Shown here: in pieces, positions 47,885 to 60,140 of the stretch | How the letters are laid out: each line of letters begins with the position of its first letter | How positions within the stretch are numbered: the stretch's first letter is position 1 | NCBI GenBank assembly: GCA_026874595.1 | Contig: CM049312.1 | Coordinates: 48,117,429-48,181,428 of the forward strand | From: Sipunculus nudus | Lineage: Eukaryota; Annelida; Sipuncula; Golfingiida; Sipunculidae | Reading direction: 5' to 3' | DNA length: 64,000 nucleotides | Notes under the pieces: generated by a model | Database searches by the model: none | The model's input: only the letters and a program-made list of their open reading frames with translations | What the model was told of the DNA's origin: nothing | Position numbers and translations under genes: made by a program

Positions 47885-48458
47885 TTTGCTATCTGCATTT
47901 ACATATATTTTATATGGAAAAAGCTAAAAAACCTTTAAAAGGCTTCTTCTTGTAAACAGTCCAGCAACATTGTTCAATATTTTACAGAAAAGATCCCAGA
48001 GGCAAGCCCTCTCAAGTTTGTTCAAATGGTTTGCATTTGATGAATTTGAGCAGAGTTACATGAATTTGAACTTAGTCATTTGGCCAAGTAAGCAGACTGT
48101 TATAGTAATCTCAGAAATGACAGAAGCTAGGATTACCAAGTATTATGCAAATGTTGGTCACATGACTTATATTTGAAGTTGCAGATTTTGTGGTGCCACC
48201 TACATTGACTTTTTTTTTTATGTGCAAAAACCTCATAATTTTAGCCTCTTTCAGCTTAAAATGTTTATTATGAAACTGTCAAGTTGAATTGTTCAATTTT
48301 TCAAAAGAATTATCCTAGGACATGGTTCTTTCAATCATATCAGAAAAGCTTATGTCTATTTCAAACTGAGGACTGCAAAACTGTTCTTCTACTAAATTAT
48401 TGTTTCAATTATAACTTCTGTTACATTGCACAAAAATTATTCTTAGTCGGCCTTTGGT
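47885..48458 (+). repeat. family C body, downstream of E insertion
   Basis: Collinear with 62335-62945 (GCTATCTGCATT onward), and includes GTGGTGCCACC near 48190. Breaks into A1 sequence near 48459. Confidence 0.8.
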
Positions 48459-49039
48459 TCATGAGGTTAATGAAAAATCTCCTTGGAAACCAGAAATTAG
48501 GTCTCTGTTACCCATATCCTTTGAGCTATGGGGCCCAAAAGTACCCCTCAGAATAGTCAAAAATTTCATACAAAAACTTCAAAATCTCATTAACTACATC
48601 ACTGATGGTCATGATTTTTGGAATACATATTGATCATGAGATGTTCCATCAGTTCCTGCAGACTGGTGGCGACACCTGTATTTTTTTATTTTTTACGAAT
48701 TTTTTTCTCTATTTTTGAGACCTTTAAAAATGGAAACATCTGTTAACAGGGCACAAATCGTAAAGACTGGACCTAGAATCATCATTCTTGACACAGTGAG
48801 AGACCTATGAAAAGTCTCCATGTAAACCTGAAATAAGGTCTCTGTTACCCATATCCTTTGAGCTGTGGGCTCCCAATTACCCCCAGTATAATGGAAAATT
48901 TGATAAAAAAAACTGCAACATCTCAATATGTACAACACTGATGGTCATGAATTTCGGCATACATATTGATCAAGAGGTGTTCCATCAGTTCCTGCAGACT
49001 GGTGGCGCCATCTGTATTTTTTCAAATTTTTACAATTTT

Positions 49040-50635
49040 TAGCTCAGCTGACTATAAGTCATCTGAGCTATAGTCATGGTCCTTTGTCTGTCGTCCGTCC
49101 GTCCGGCTGTCCAGCCGTTAACAGGGCACGTTTTAAAACCATTGGACCTACGAATCCAAAATTCTGCATACCAATAGATGTCTCCAGAATCTCCTACCAT
49201 ACCGAAAATTGGGTCATTAGGACTTCGGTCCTTTGAGATATTAAGGAAAAACCTCAGTTTTCCATAAAAAAGCCTCACCTCAAAGCTGCCTAATATCAAA
49301 ACCACTGATCTGTTTTTGATAATATTTATTATTCATATTTTTCCATACATTTTCTGTGCACATACCAAAAATTAGGTTAGTATTGGGTATTATTTTGAAG
49401 TTATGGGCCCAAATATAATGCAGTTTTTTAAAAATCAGGAAATGTATTTGCTCACTTAACATGAGAATTGCTGAAGCTGGAGACTTTTTTTTTCAGGAAT
49501 ATAACTTTATTTAATCAAGATTCAATTGTTTACCCAAAATTAGATCTGAATTTTGCAAATTTTTCAAGTTATTAGCATAAATAAAAAATCAATACCTTAA
49601 ATTTTGTCCAACTTTGGCAATGGCCTGTTTTTTCCCTGTAAGCACTGTTGATTTAATTTTCACAGCATATATACATAAGGATTCAATCTTTAAAAATCTG
49701 AAATTTCAAAGGAATTGTTTGAAAAGAGTAGCTTTTATTCAAGTTTTCATACACCATGTCAAATGTTGTTTACATGTGGCCCACCTAGTAATACAGTCTT
49801 CACTTGCATTATGTAACCCACCCCAGGCAGCTTGCCTTGGCTGAGCTTGGCCACTACTAGCAGGCTTCCCCTCTGCCCTGCACTCCCCCCCCCCCCCAGC
49901 TGGTGCATAAACTAGATGAATGTTATAATTTTCTGTATTTTATTTTATTTTTGGCTATGCTACATTTTAGATTTTGTATTGTACCACCAGGATTACAATG
50001 ATTAAAAGTGCACATTTAATTGTGTCCACAAAGTGATGTATTGCTATGAAAGTGTGGATGTTCATCAGAGTGCTCATTAAAGGTTTTAATTTGTTTGACT
50101 TATAACTCATGGTTGTATCAGTTGTTACATGATACTGGCTAAATAATTATATTGCTGATCCTTTATTTCAGTTCATAAAATTAAACATTACCAACTCCAG
50201 TTTGCTCCTGGTATAATATATTGGGTGTTTTGATCCTTGGATTAATTTTAACACATGTATTAGTTTCATAGTTGAGAATACTTTTCTTTTTTCCTGATAC
50301 CATTTAAAAAAATATAAATATTTAAATTTTTCCTGTTAGTGCTGTGGATTTAATTTTCACAGCATGTACACATTAGCATTTCATCTGTTAAAATCTGAAA
50401 TTTGAAACTAATTGATCGAAAACTGTAGATTTTATTCAAGTTTCCAGGTACCAAGTCTTCATTGTTTACATCAGGTCAGTATAAATGCAGTGTACTGGGC
50501 AGTTACATAACACCTTCAAGTCTGACCTACTGCCACTGTGAGTGTCTGGGTCAGGCTGGGTCAGGCAGTAATTACCAGAGAGCCTCTCTTTCTCTCTCTC
50601 TTTCTCTCTGGCAGTCCAGCTCTCTCTTTCTCTCT

Positions 50636-50673
<38 letters not shown>

Positions 50674-50677
50674 CTTT

Positions 50678-50736
<59 letters not shown>

Positions 50737-52106
50737 TTATTGCCTCCCTTCCTCCCTCCATCCCATTCTGTTGACAGGTACTATAAACTAGATACATTAG
50801 CTATAAATGTTGATGCAATTTAGAAATGTGAATCAACTGAAATATTCACAATCACATGTATGTTATACTGTAAATTTATAATAACATTCGTAAACCTGGA
50901 TAAAAATTATGTGATGAAAAAAAGGAATAAATGCAAATATTGTTAATTTTTTATTGGCTCAGTAGAATGGGGAAAAAAATGATTTGCTTTGTTTCTCCAT
51001 CTTTCTGCCTGTTTTAAATATTTAATGTTCATGAATAAACTTTTTTTTTATAAGCACTGTTGAATTAAATTTCATATCCTGTATGTATATGCAAGGGTGT
51101 TGTAACTCTCACCATCCTCTTCTTCATCCCACTGAGGCTTTGCTCCTTGGTACTGTGAACAATAGTTCTATGGCTATAGCATAAAATTTAATAATTAAAG
51201 AAAATATCTACAGAGAGACAGAGGCGTTGTAACTCTGATCATAACACAACACCCCCCCCCCCCCCAATCATGTCATTGCACCTGTGGAGTGGGGACGTTA
51301 TGGCAACTGTATACATCTCATAAAATTGATAAAAAAGGTTTACCAAATAAATTGGATCTCATCAGACAAATGTGAAAACTGTTGAACTGTCAACAGCTTA
51401 TCAAAAATGTAACCAATGGAAAGGCATGGTCAGATCTCAAATATTATTTGCAACATTTTCTTAAATCATATAAACCAACCATGGCCCAAATTACCTATTC
51501 CTCTCAAACTTTATCTACATTTCATCATATTTTTAATATTTTAACCATCTAGGTGGTTCATTACTGTTGACCATTTGTCCATAGGTACCTATGTACATGC
51601 CAGAAATTATGTCAATATTGTGTAATATGTAGACGTGAGGGTTATCAAAATAATGTACCTTGTCAAGACCGATCTTGTCAAGATATCATGTCATACAGTC
51701 ACTAATTCATAAATCCCCTCATCAGCATAGTTTTTCATAACCTTGTATCTGTCAAATTGAAATCTTGCAGATTTCCATACACATTAGATCCTTCAACAAA
51801 TAGCCTTATCATCATTATACCACTGCTTAGTATACTGTCATTGAATTCATATTTGCTCAAATAAATTGTTTTTTTTCGACCCATCCCAAATAAATAAAAA
51901 ATAAACCACTATATTTTACTCCATATTAATCCATCAGTCAGATTATTTCATATATCATTTACTCACATATTATATTATATTCCTTTATAAAAGCCCAACA
52001 TGACCATGATATTCATAAGCTTTTTCTACTCAATATAGTATAACAATGGTGATACATTTATAGTCCAATCATGATCAGCTGAGCGCCGTGACCCATGGGT
52101 CCCTTG
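49040..52106 (+). mobile_element. long family A element inside A1
   Basis: AGCTCAGCTGACT starts at 49041. TCAGCTGAGC, GACCCATGGGTC and CTTG end at 52106. The interior parallels 44170-47352, including a poly-C tract near 49887. Additional tracts include CT-rich 50579-50733 and poly-C near 51251. Confidence 0.8.
50579..50733. repeat. CT microsatellite
   Basis: An interrupted (CT)n tract of about 150 bp. Open frames through it on both strands are low-complexity artefacts. Confidence 0.95.
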
Positions 52107-52439
52107 TTTTTCTCTATTTTTGAGATGTATAAGGATGTAGTTATCTGTCAACAGGGTACAAATCGTAATGACTGGACCTAGAATCTTCATTCTTGACACA
52201 CAGGGAGACCCATGAAAATTCTCCATGGAAACCTGAAATAAGGTCTCTGTAACCCATATCCTTTGAGCTATGGCACTCCAAAGTACATCTCAGAATAATG
52301 GAAAATTTTATACAAAAGCTGAAGTATCTGAAAAACTTATGCGATATCACCATAATTGTTTGCATGGATATTGATCATGGAGTGTTTCATCACTGAGTTT
52401 CTGCAGACTGGTGGCACCACCTGTATTTGTTCAGGTTTT

Positions 52440-52872
52440 TAGCTCAGCTGACTACATGTAAGTCATCTGAGCTTACCAATCACTCTTTGTCCGTCTTTTG
52501 GCTGGCCGGCCAGTTGTCTTTCTGTTAACAGGGCACAAATCGTAACCGCTGGACCTGGAATCATCCAGAAAGGTTGAGTTCCTCAAAAGTTCTCCTCAGA
52601 AACTTGAATTAAGGTCACTGTGACCTATATTATCTGAGTTACAGGCCATGTTTGAGTACCCCAGAAATAATGCAAAATACACACAAATTGCCAGATACCT
52701 CAGGAACATCTGGATGGATTGTCATCAAATTTGATGTGCTTATGGGTGTTGATGAACTTCAGCTAATATGCATGAACTATGATGCCACCTACATTATCTT
52801 AATTTTGTTGCTGTGCAAGGACATATTGTCAAAATGCCAGTCGGCTGAGCGTCATGACCCATGGGTCACTTG
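52440..52872 (+). mobile_element. short complete family A element (about 430 bp)
   Basis: AGCTCAGCTGACT at 52441, a single module (CAGATACCTCAGGAACATC..GATGCCACC, about 52680-52790), then CAGTCGGCTGAGC, TGACCCATGGGTCA and CTTG at 52872. It shows the minimum A element: two termini and one module. Confidence 0.8.
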
Positions 52873-53333
52873 TTCTGATTTGAAATTCTGATATAAAATT
52901 GACTTTCAGTTCAGTTAATAAAGAACACATGTATTATCATATCTTAGCTCATTCTTCCTGATTCTTTAATTTTCAGGGTATCATGTATTCCCTTGTTGAA
53001 ATACTGACACTTTTACAATTATGTGACTATGAAAGTCAGCTTGGAACCAAGTGCTGGGGCCATGGATTTATATAATGAAATTATTCTTTTAAATAAAGAT
53101 ATGAATCTAACAGGTGTTTCATTAAAAAAAAAATCAAATGCTCTGGCCTCTGCCACAGTAGACTATCATACAAAGCATGTAAAATTCAGGAGTAATATCA
53201 TACAGAAAATGGACCGAAATCCTATTGAACCCATGAAAATCTGAAATCAAATTCAAACAGAAGTATTAGTGTAAAAACACTATTCAAACAAATAATCTCA
53301 CTGAGCATTTGCATAATTTCATTATTTTCAATC
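52873..53333. other. no gene recognised
   Basis: AT-rich sequence without family repeats. An acceptor-like TTTAATTTTCAG at about 52966-52977 precedes a short open stretch, but no domain or matching donor supports an exon. Confidence 0.4.
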
Positions 53334-53496
53334 CAGTCATTATGTGTAATGACTGGACATAAATTTCAGACATTTCATTAAATTTCTGTACATTTTAGTC
53401 ATTTCACCAAATGACTTGTGGTCACAGGCATTACGTGAAATGACTGAAATGTTTAGGCATTTCATGAAATGAATAATTACACAGAATGATTGACTG
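53334..53496. mobile_element. MITE-like element, 163 bp
   Basis: The ends are imperfect inverted repeats (CAGTCATTATGTGTAATGA and the complement of ATTACACAGAATGATTGACTG). The interior contains several CATTTCA..AAATGA palindromes. A target duplication is not clear. Confidence 0.5.
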
Positions 53497-54015
53497 TATC
53501 ATATATATTGAAAAATCATTAACATTATATTAATAAGTTTTCTATTTTCAAATCGCATTTAAACCCCTACATCACTGTTCAGCTAATATCAACCCATAGC
53601 CAACCATCCCCAGCAAATTATTTGAATCAGCTCATCCAACCCTGCATAATATGGTTTATATTCTAACCACCATGCATCACACAGTAACACAAAATAATCC
53701 TCTGTTGTCATGAAAAAAATCCAACCCTAACTGCCTACAGCTGGACCAGGACTGGGATCGCTGATGTGATGAACTGTCAGGTCCTGTCCGATCATTTCTG
53801 CACCTCTACTCTCTATGATTGTGACTCTGGATGTTCGGTACCTGCATACTTTCCAAATCGTTGTATATTATTATCACATAATGATTATGATAGCTCTTAT
53901 GATTGTTACATTTCTTGTTTACAAGTCTTTACATCATAATGACATGAAAAACATTATTCCAGTGCAAAATGTATTATACAGTTTTTGTAATTGATGTATT
54001 GAATATTGTTAACAG
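53497..54015. other. low-repeat sequence, probable intron
   Basis: No family repeat is seen. It leads into the acceptor TTGTTAACAG before the exon candidate. Confidence 0.35.
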
Positions 54016-54150
54016 GTTCTGGAGTTCTGGCTTCGTTTATTGTCTGGTCCTGTGCCTGCGGTACTACAGGGGGATGGCAACTGTCCTGTCAAAGCTACAA
54101 CATGTGACTGTATTGCTAGTATCGGTTCAAAAGTGTTTGATCAACTGCCT
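54016..54150 (+). CDS. candidate host exon, HEAT-repeat-like (possibly HEATR6)
   Basis: The 135-bp open stretch is flanked by an acceptor (TTGTTAACAG, ending 54015) and a donor (GTGAGT from 54151) and is exactly 45 codons, phase 0 at both ends. It reads VLEFWLRLLSGPVPAVLQ, then VKATTCDCIASIGSKVFDQL. The amphipathic helix pairs fit a HEAT/armadillo repeat. The FW..LL.GP...LQ and CD.IASI strings remind me of HEAT repeat-containing protein 6, from memory and unverified. No partner exon is seen within the window, as expected if introns are filled with transposons. It is the only part of the window that looks like host coding sequence. Confidence 0.5.
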
Positions 54151-54462
54151 GTGAGTGTTCTGCAAATTTTAATCTAACTAAATAATAACATGCTCACATG
54201 GTGAAGGTGGCTTCAAAATGATAAGAAAGTAGCAAATAAGATACACATGATTTATTTGACAAGCTGCTCAGACATCTGTTATTCTAATGGAAGTACTTGC
54301 TCACATTTTGCTAAAAAGTATGATATATAATGCTAGTGATATGATCTGAAACTTTTCTTTTATTCAGCATGTATATATATGTAAATATATGAATTTATCT
54401 TGTAAAAAAGACATTACATTATACATATTTCTATTCATTCATTTGTTAATAAAATGATTTTT
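54151..54462. other. no gene recognised, probable intron
   Basis: AT-rich sequence following the donor. No family repeat is seen. Confidence 0.35.
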
Positions 54463-54681
54463 TTGCCCTCAGCCTATGTAGGCTGATGGGCTACTGTCAT
54501 AACCCATGCCATCTGTCTGGTGTCCATTAACCTTTACCTTTTGAGATGGATATCCAAAGAAGAATTAAACAGAGGTACTTCATTTCTTCAGACCAGTTGT
54601 ATATATAAAAATCTCAATCAAGTTTGAAGGGGAGTGACATTGCTGCAGTGTTCAAGGTCACAGAGCTATTTAAAGAAAAAA
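54463..54681 (+). mobile_element. family B 5' fragment
   Basis: GCCCTCAGCC (54465-54474) pairs with GGCTGATGGGCTA (54481-54493), then B-type sequence (AAGTTTGAAGGGGAGTGAC, AAGGTCACAGAGCTATTT). It ends at an A-run where a minus-strand A end begins. Confidence 0.7.
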
Positions 54682-54935
54682 CAAGGGCCCATGGGTCACT
54701 GTGCTCAGCTGAAGTTGACCTTGAAGGTAAAAATCTAAAAAAATATCAAATGGACATAAAGTCTCAGAGGAAAAGGTAATATAGGCCATGGCTGGTTGAC
54801 ATGATTGGTTTGTATTGAGGAGTAAGAAATTTTTGCAAATAATATTTTGTGACCAAACCATGCATTTCCTAATGTTAAATTGAAGCATTATGACTATAAG
54901 ATGTATAAAATAACAATGATCATTGGTTGGCTTTG
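54682..54935 (-). mobile_element. family A 3' end on the minus strand, truncated
   Basis: CAAGGGCCCATGGGTCAC (54682-54699) and GCTCAGCTGA (54703-54712) are the reverse complement of an A 3' terminus. It sits in the A-run of B, that is a T-run on the element strand. No matching 5' end is seen. Confidence 0.65.
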
Positions 54936-55918
54936 TAGAGAACCTGAGAGCTTATGCAATGGCGTGGCGGCATCCGTCCGCTGTCCAAGGCTCGTGTCTG
55001 CCATCCATGGCTGTAAGTCAGAAACCGTCGGAGCTAGCAGCTCCAAATTACTAAAGGATTAGTCACATGTGAAACTTAATGCCCTAGAGCTTATTAGTGG
55101 GTATCTGTATTAATTTAGATTTTATAGAGAAAAGCTTAAAAATCTTCTTCTCTGAAACTGTCCTGCAAAATTGTCCAATATTTCACAGAAATGTTCCCTG
55201 GAAGAGTCTCTCTCAAGTTTGTTTGTATAGTTCCAGTTCGGTGATTTTTGAACGAATTACAGGAAGTTGAACTTAGTCATTTGCATGCTAAAAATTACAG
55301 TCTAAGAAACAGCTGGAGTTATCATTATCAAATTTTATATTAATTTCGGTCACTTGAGTCATATCTGAAATTGAGGTATTGGTGGCGCCACCTGCATTGG
55401 TCTAATGTACAGGGGTCAACAGTGCGCGAAGCATACAGAGGGCTACAAAAATTTCTCTGAAAGCATAAAGCTAAATTGTTTAATATTGCACAGAAATGCT
55501 CCTAGGGTAGTGCTTTCTTAAGTTCAAATGATCTCTTTTCAATGACTTTTGGCCGAGTTATGGGAAGCTGAATATAGTCAAATGTTATAGCAGCCAATTT
55601 CTGCTCAGTGGCTACAAAGATCTTCTTCTCAAAAACCACTGGGTCAAATTCTTAAAAGTCACACATGAATGATCCTTAGATGTTGATAATTAAAATTTGT
55701 TCAAATGGTTTTGATTCAGTGATTTTCTTAGATTTTATACCGGAAAAGTTAAAAAAGATATAAAAATCTTCTCCGAAACTTTCCTGCCAAATTGTTAGCG
55801 AACCTGTGAGGTTATGCGATGGTGTGGCGTCGTGCGTCGTCTGTACGTTAACCATAGCTATCTCAAAAATGGCAGGAGCTAGGATCACCAAATTTTTTGC
55901 AAATAATGAGTCATCTGA
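54936..55918 (+). repeat. family C copies upstream of the DNA transposon
   Basis: One C 5' end lies at 54936 (TAGAGAACCTGAGAGC), with body containing GGTATTGGTGGCGCCACC near 55377. A second 5' end (TTAGCGAACCTGTGAGG, 55795) is inserted after GCCAAATTG. Sequence ends at TCATCTGA, where the TIR element is inserted. Confidence 0.75.
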
Positions 55919-57230
55919 CAGGGTTCCTGCACGGTCTTACAAAGTCTTACTTTTCATTTTGCAAAAATAAGGCCTTAAAAAGTCTTACTTTTTTTATATT
56001 TTAGAGGATAGGCCTTACAAAAGTCGTACTTTTTGTTTCACGATAACTGCATTAATTTTATTTCAGTTTTGAATCATGAACGAGGCAAATAAATGGATAC
56101 CATAAACCTGAAAGTTGCTACTCTTTGAAAGCTTGTTCCCGTATTTTACTCCATGTCAAACATCATCTGCTTTTTTAGACTACCGTGGGTTTCATGACCA
56201 TTGGGGGCACCTGCGGAGTATTTTCCATGCGGACAACATAGAATAAATTTGAATCAGAAGACACGTGTTCACAGGTTTCGGCGATGTGAAAGTGGACTCA
56301 ATTAAACGTTGTGCGCCAGTTCATCACCAGTTATTATGGTATTTTCCCCTGATGTACACTTTCCCAAAATCATGTAACCTCTGCAGTTTCTGCATGTCGT
56401 GGGATGCGCATTAACTTTGTTGGGAACTGAAATTAACGACGCGCTGTATGTTTGTCAGCAGTGCAAATAAAGTTGAAGAAATTCTGGAAACTATGACTTA
56501 ATCATGAAAGAGTTAGGTCCTAAAATATCACTCGTCTTTTTTTTCAGTGTCATGTTTGCTGTGTAGGTTCATGTATGTTCATGTACGAATACTGACAACA
56601 CTTAAAAAGTTAATTATTTTGCTTGACTTATATATCTAATACTTATAAAAGGAATTCAGTTCACGTTTGTTCGCAATGTTCTCTAAAACCGCGCTGTGTA
56701 CAATATTGTGCCATACATCATTTTAAAGGTTATTATCCCTGCAGTGACATAGGCGATATGAAAATAAATAATTTTTAATATACATATAATTTTGATTGAT
56801 TTTTCCGTTTTTTTACCGAGCACAGCCAAACTGCCTTCGGCAATCACCAAATGCCTGCATCGTGGTCACTTAACCTCTAACACTAAAGACTATTGTTCAC
56901 ATGAATAACACTTGCTTTCAATGAGGGATTTGAGCCACGTGCGTGGTCAGTAAAAGAGAAAAACACATGTTTCTCGCTTTATGAAATGGAGAGTTCAACC
57001 CAGGAGGATTAATGACAAAACCTAATTCAAGGTCCCAATTTCAGGAACAGGCATGGGTTGGGGGGGGGTGGAGTGGTGTCTGGGGTTTCAGGCCTCAAAA
57101 TTTGTCTGATACGATGAAAAAAAAGAAAACATTTCGGCGGTTGAAAAAGAATACGGACCCTCTGCATGGAGTCCCGTTGGGTCCACTTCTGCTACTTACG
57201 AGGTACACATATTTCTGTTTCTTTCTTCAG

Positions 57231-57389
57231 GAACAGTTTCCTTGCAACGTACATTTAATAAATCTTTCATGTGTTCCTCACATCAACCTAACATTAAGTC
57301 CACCGATAGAATCCAGTCAAATATCATCGAAAACCTGAATGCCCCCGCGTCTCATTCCAGTTCGCAATGTCAACACCAGGTCATCAAGG
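57231..57389 (+). other. possible exon inside TIR element
   Basis: An acceptor-like TTTCTTTCTTCAG precedes an open frame of about 53 codons ending at a GTAAAC donor. The peptide (ending SSSQCQHQVIK) is not recognised. It could be part of a decayed transposase or a captured exon. Confidence 0.25.
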
Positions 57390-57735
57390 TAAACATACCA
57401 GGGTATAAATTTCTTGCCACGAGGACAGAATCACAAAATAAATGTTAAAAATATTGGAGCGACGGCAGGATCACTCACGTACTGTCTCCACCAGATTATG
57501 AGTTTATACGGACGGACGGTATGATGTTAAGGATTCATGTAATTTAAAAGTAAGTGGCAAAATTAAGATACAAGAAGCTGTACATGGAAACGTTTTCTGT
57601 TCACAGAAGTGTTGTGCCTCAGAGAGGTGCGTGAGTTATTCTGCAGTCATGCCAAAATGTTTATGCATATCTTATGGAGACAGTGTCCCACTGAAAACTT
57701 CTCAGTTAATAAATCTCCCCAGCCCCGGTAATAAG

Positions 57736-57761
57736 CCCGGTATACCGGGTCTATCAGCTAG
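57736..57761 (+). other. canonical-Helitron-like 3' terminus
   Basis: A perfect palindrome CCCGGTATACCGGG (57736-57749) lies 8 bp before CTAG (57758-57761) and is followed by T. A hairpin about 10 bp before a CTRR end is the textbook Helitron 3' signature, distinct from the helentron families here. No matching 5' TC end is identified. Confidence 0.45.
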
Positions 57762-58636
57762 TATATATATATGCACATAAGGATAGCGCAGGGCTCATAC
57801 CATTAAAAGGTGCTTGAAAGCATGATAGGTATATTTGGACACGTGCTTGAAAATGGAAGTTGAAATAAATATTTGTGTGTGAGTTGATGTACAGAAGATG
57901 CTTCAGTGATTTTTTAACCAGCCAGCATTAATAGGCCTACAACCCTGAAGCCAGTACACGGCATGAGCTGACGTGCGTTTTCTGTAACTCTGCATGAGTT
58001 AGGCTCATCCTGCATTAGTCGACATACCTGTGAGCTAAATTGTTCCAGGAACGATACAGGATTTGACACAGGTTTTGAAAGTTTGTCCCTTTAGTTAATA
58101 CATTTGAATATTTATGTCGAAAGTCTTGTATATTAATATTACGTTGACAAATTACCTCCATTGTGGTTAAGGACTTCTTTTGGGGCGCATATGACCATTG
58201 TATAATTCATAGTTAATTTGATTAACGGATGTCTTTCAAAATCAGTTACATTTAATCATATTTTGTCAAATTTACGGTACTAAAGTACGAGCTAGTTCAT
58301 TCTGCTTCGAAAAATGGAGCGCGGGAAAGTTCAACGGTGTTACCATTTTGTATATAGAGCGGCGAGCTTGCACTGCAGATAGCTAGTTATAAGTCTGCGC
58401 TGTAAAATATATTCCAAATATTTGAACATTGAAATAAAGGGCTATAATTGCTCCGATGAAGCTCATCTTATTTCTGTAGGCCTATAAAATGCATTGAATT
58501 ACGTATTGAGCCCGCGTATGCAACGCGGAAGGAGCATACATCGGTGTCAGCAATGATGGGTTTAAAGGCTGTATCACCAAATACTGAATGTATCATAAAC
58601 CATCAAGAAATCTATTTTGTTGATCATAAATTAATT

Positions 58637-58861
58637 TTAATCATATTGCTCTCGCATTTCAGAACTTATTTTGCCCATGTATTTTATGGTCTCCCCGGTG
58701 TAAACGATGTCAATGTCATCCAACTGCATTTTTCCAAACGTATCCCTGTCAAAAATTGAACATCCAAGCTCTCCTGCTCTCTTACTCTTGGTGGGGACAC
58801 ATGTGGTTTTTGCAGCAGATCTCCCTAATGCAGGTATTTCGAAAATATACATGAACTTCAA
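58637..58861 (-). other. open frame of 74 codons between 45-bp direct repeats
   Basis: The minus-strand frame has mixed, protein-like composition (KRAGELGCSIFDRDTFGKMQ, then ISSEMREQYD and stop) but no recognised domain. Near-identical direct repeats (TCAAGAAATCTATTTTGTTG and following) at about 58604 and 58858 bracket it, and the stop lies inside one of them, suggesting a local tandem duplication of about 254 bp. It might be the last exon of a captured gene or of the transposase. Confidence 0.3.
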
Positions 58862-59179
58862 GAAATCTATTCTGTTGATCGTAAATTAATTTTAATCATA
58901 TTGCTGTCATGGCATCATGGTGAAGGTCAAGGTCATGGAAAGTATGCAATACAGTTTTTGCTCCATAACTTTGTAACAAATGGTCGTAGCCACTTAAACC
59001 ATAGCTTGTTTTATTCGTCATTCCATGGCCTTTTATATGATGGGTACCTGACTTAAATCTGCCGTTACCATGGTTACGCATTTTTGGGTTAAAACTTTAT
59101 AATTTGAAAATAGTCATGCTACATTTTCTATCTTTGTCAATTTTTAAGCTACAGACTTCTGGTTTTGGTCATTATGTAG

Positions 59180-60140
59180 CTTATAGGCAGCTTGACATGA
59201 TAAAACTGAAAGTCTCGCCAAATCTTGCACTAGATCTGGTCAAACATGAAAAAACGAGATTTCACGGAAATGCTTATAACTCAGCGACTTTTTAAGCGGT
59301 CTGGTTTTTCGGCATTTCGTAACATTTTGCTAGCCTGACATGATAAAACTGCAAGACTGGCCAAATCTTGCACTTTATCTCGTTTAACGAGAAAAAACGA
59401 GATTTCGCGGAAATACTTATAACTAGGCGACTTTTACAGCTACACAGGTCTAGTTTTCAGTATTTCGTAACATTTGCCAGCTTGACATGATAAAACTACA
59501 AGTCTTGTCAAATCTCGCACCATATGTTGTCAAATGAGAAAAAACGAGATTTCAGGGAAATGCTTATAACTCGGCGACTTTTACAGCTACACAGGTCTAG
59601 TTTTCGGAATTTCATAACATATGACCAGCTTGACACGCCAGAAAAGAAATCAGGCCAAATCTGGCATCATATATCGTCAAGCGAGAAAAAACGAGATATC
59701 ATCAAAATGCTTATAACTAGGCGACTTTTACAGCTACTCAGATCTAGTTTTCGGCATTTGGTAACATTTGGCTAACTTGCCATAGTAAAACTGCGAGACT
59801 GGCCAAATCTCACACTATATCTGGTCAAATGAGGAAAAACGAGATTTCACAGAAATGCATATAAGTCAGCGACTTTTACGGCTAGACAGGTCTAGTTTTT
59901 GGCATTTCATAACATTTGGATGGCTTGACATGACAAACCTGCAAGACTGGCCAAATCTCGCACCATATCTCGTCAAACGATAAAAAACGAGATTTCACAT
60001 AAATGCTAATAACTCAGCGACTTTTACAGCTAGACAGGTCTAGTTTTCGGCATTTCATAACATTTGGCCAGCTTGACATGACAAATCTGAAAACTTCTCA
60101 CTTCTTCTTGTCAAACGAGATTAACAAATTTCATGGAAAT
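59180..60140 (+). repeat. about 148-bp tandem repeat, six to seven units
   Basis: AAAAAACGAG cores lie at 59248, 59390, 59538, 59685, 59834 and 59983, with a degenerate copy near 60118. Units share GCGACTTTTACAGCTA and CCAGCTTGACATGA. The array is inside the TIR element and absent from the helentron families. Confidence 0.85.

Larger units (their letters stand above)
48459..52440 (+). mobile_element. A1-type fragment split by a long A element
   Basis: A1 340-bp units (GGTGGCGACACC near 48665, GGTGGCGCCATC near 49003) run to TTTACAATTTTT at 49040. After the inserted A element they resume at 52107 with TTTTTCTCTATTTTTGAG and another module ending GGTGGCACCACC near 52412. The rejoined sequence matches uninterrupted A1 copies. 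Confidence 0.75.

Noticed and set aside
50462-50797. Ser/Leu-rich and Arg/Glu-rich open frames
   Set aside because: They are translations of a CT/GA microsatellite.
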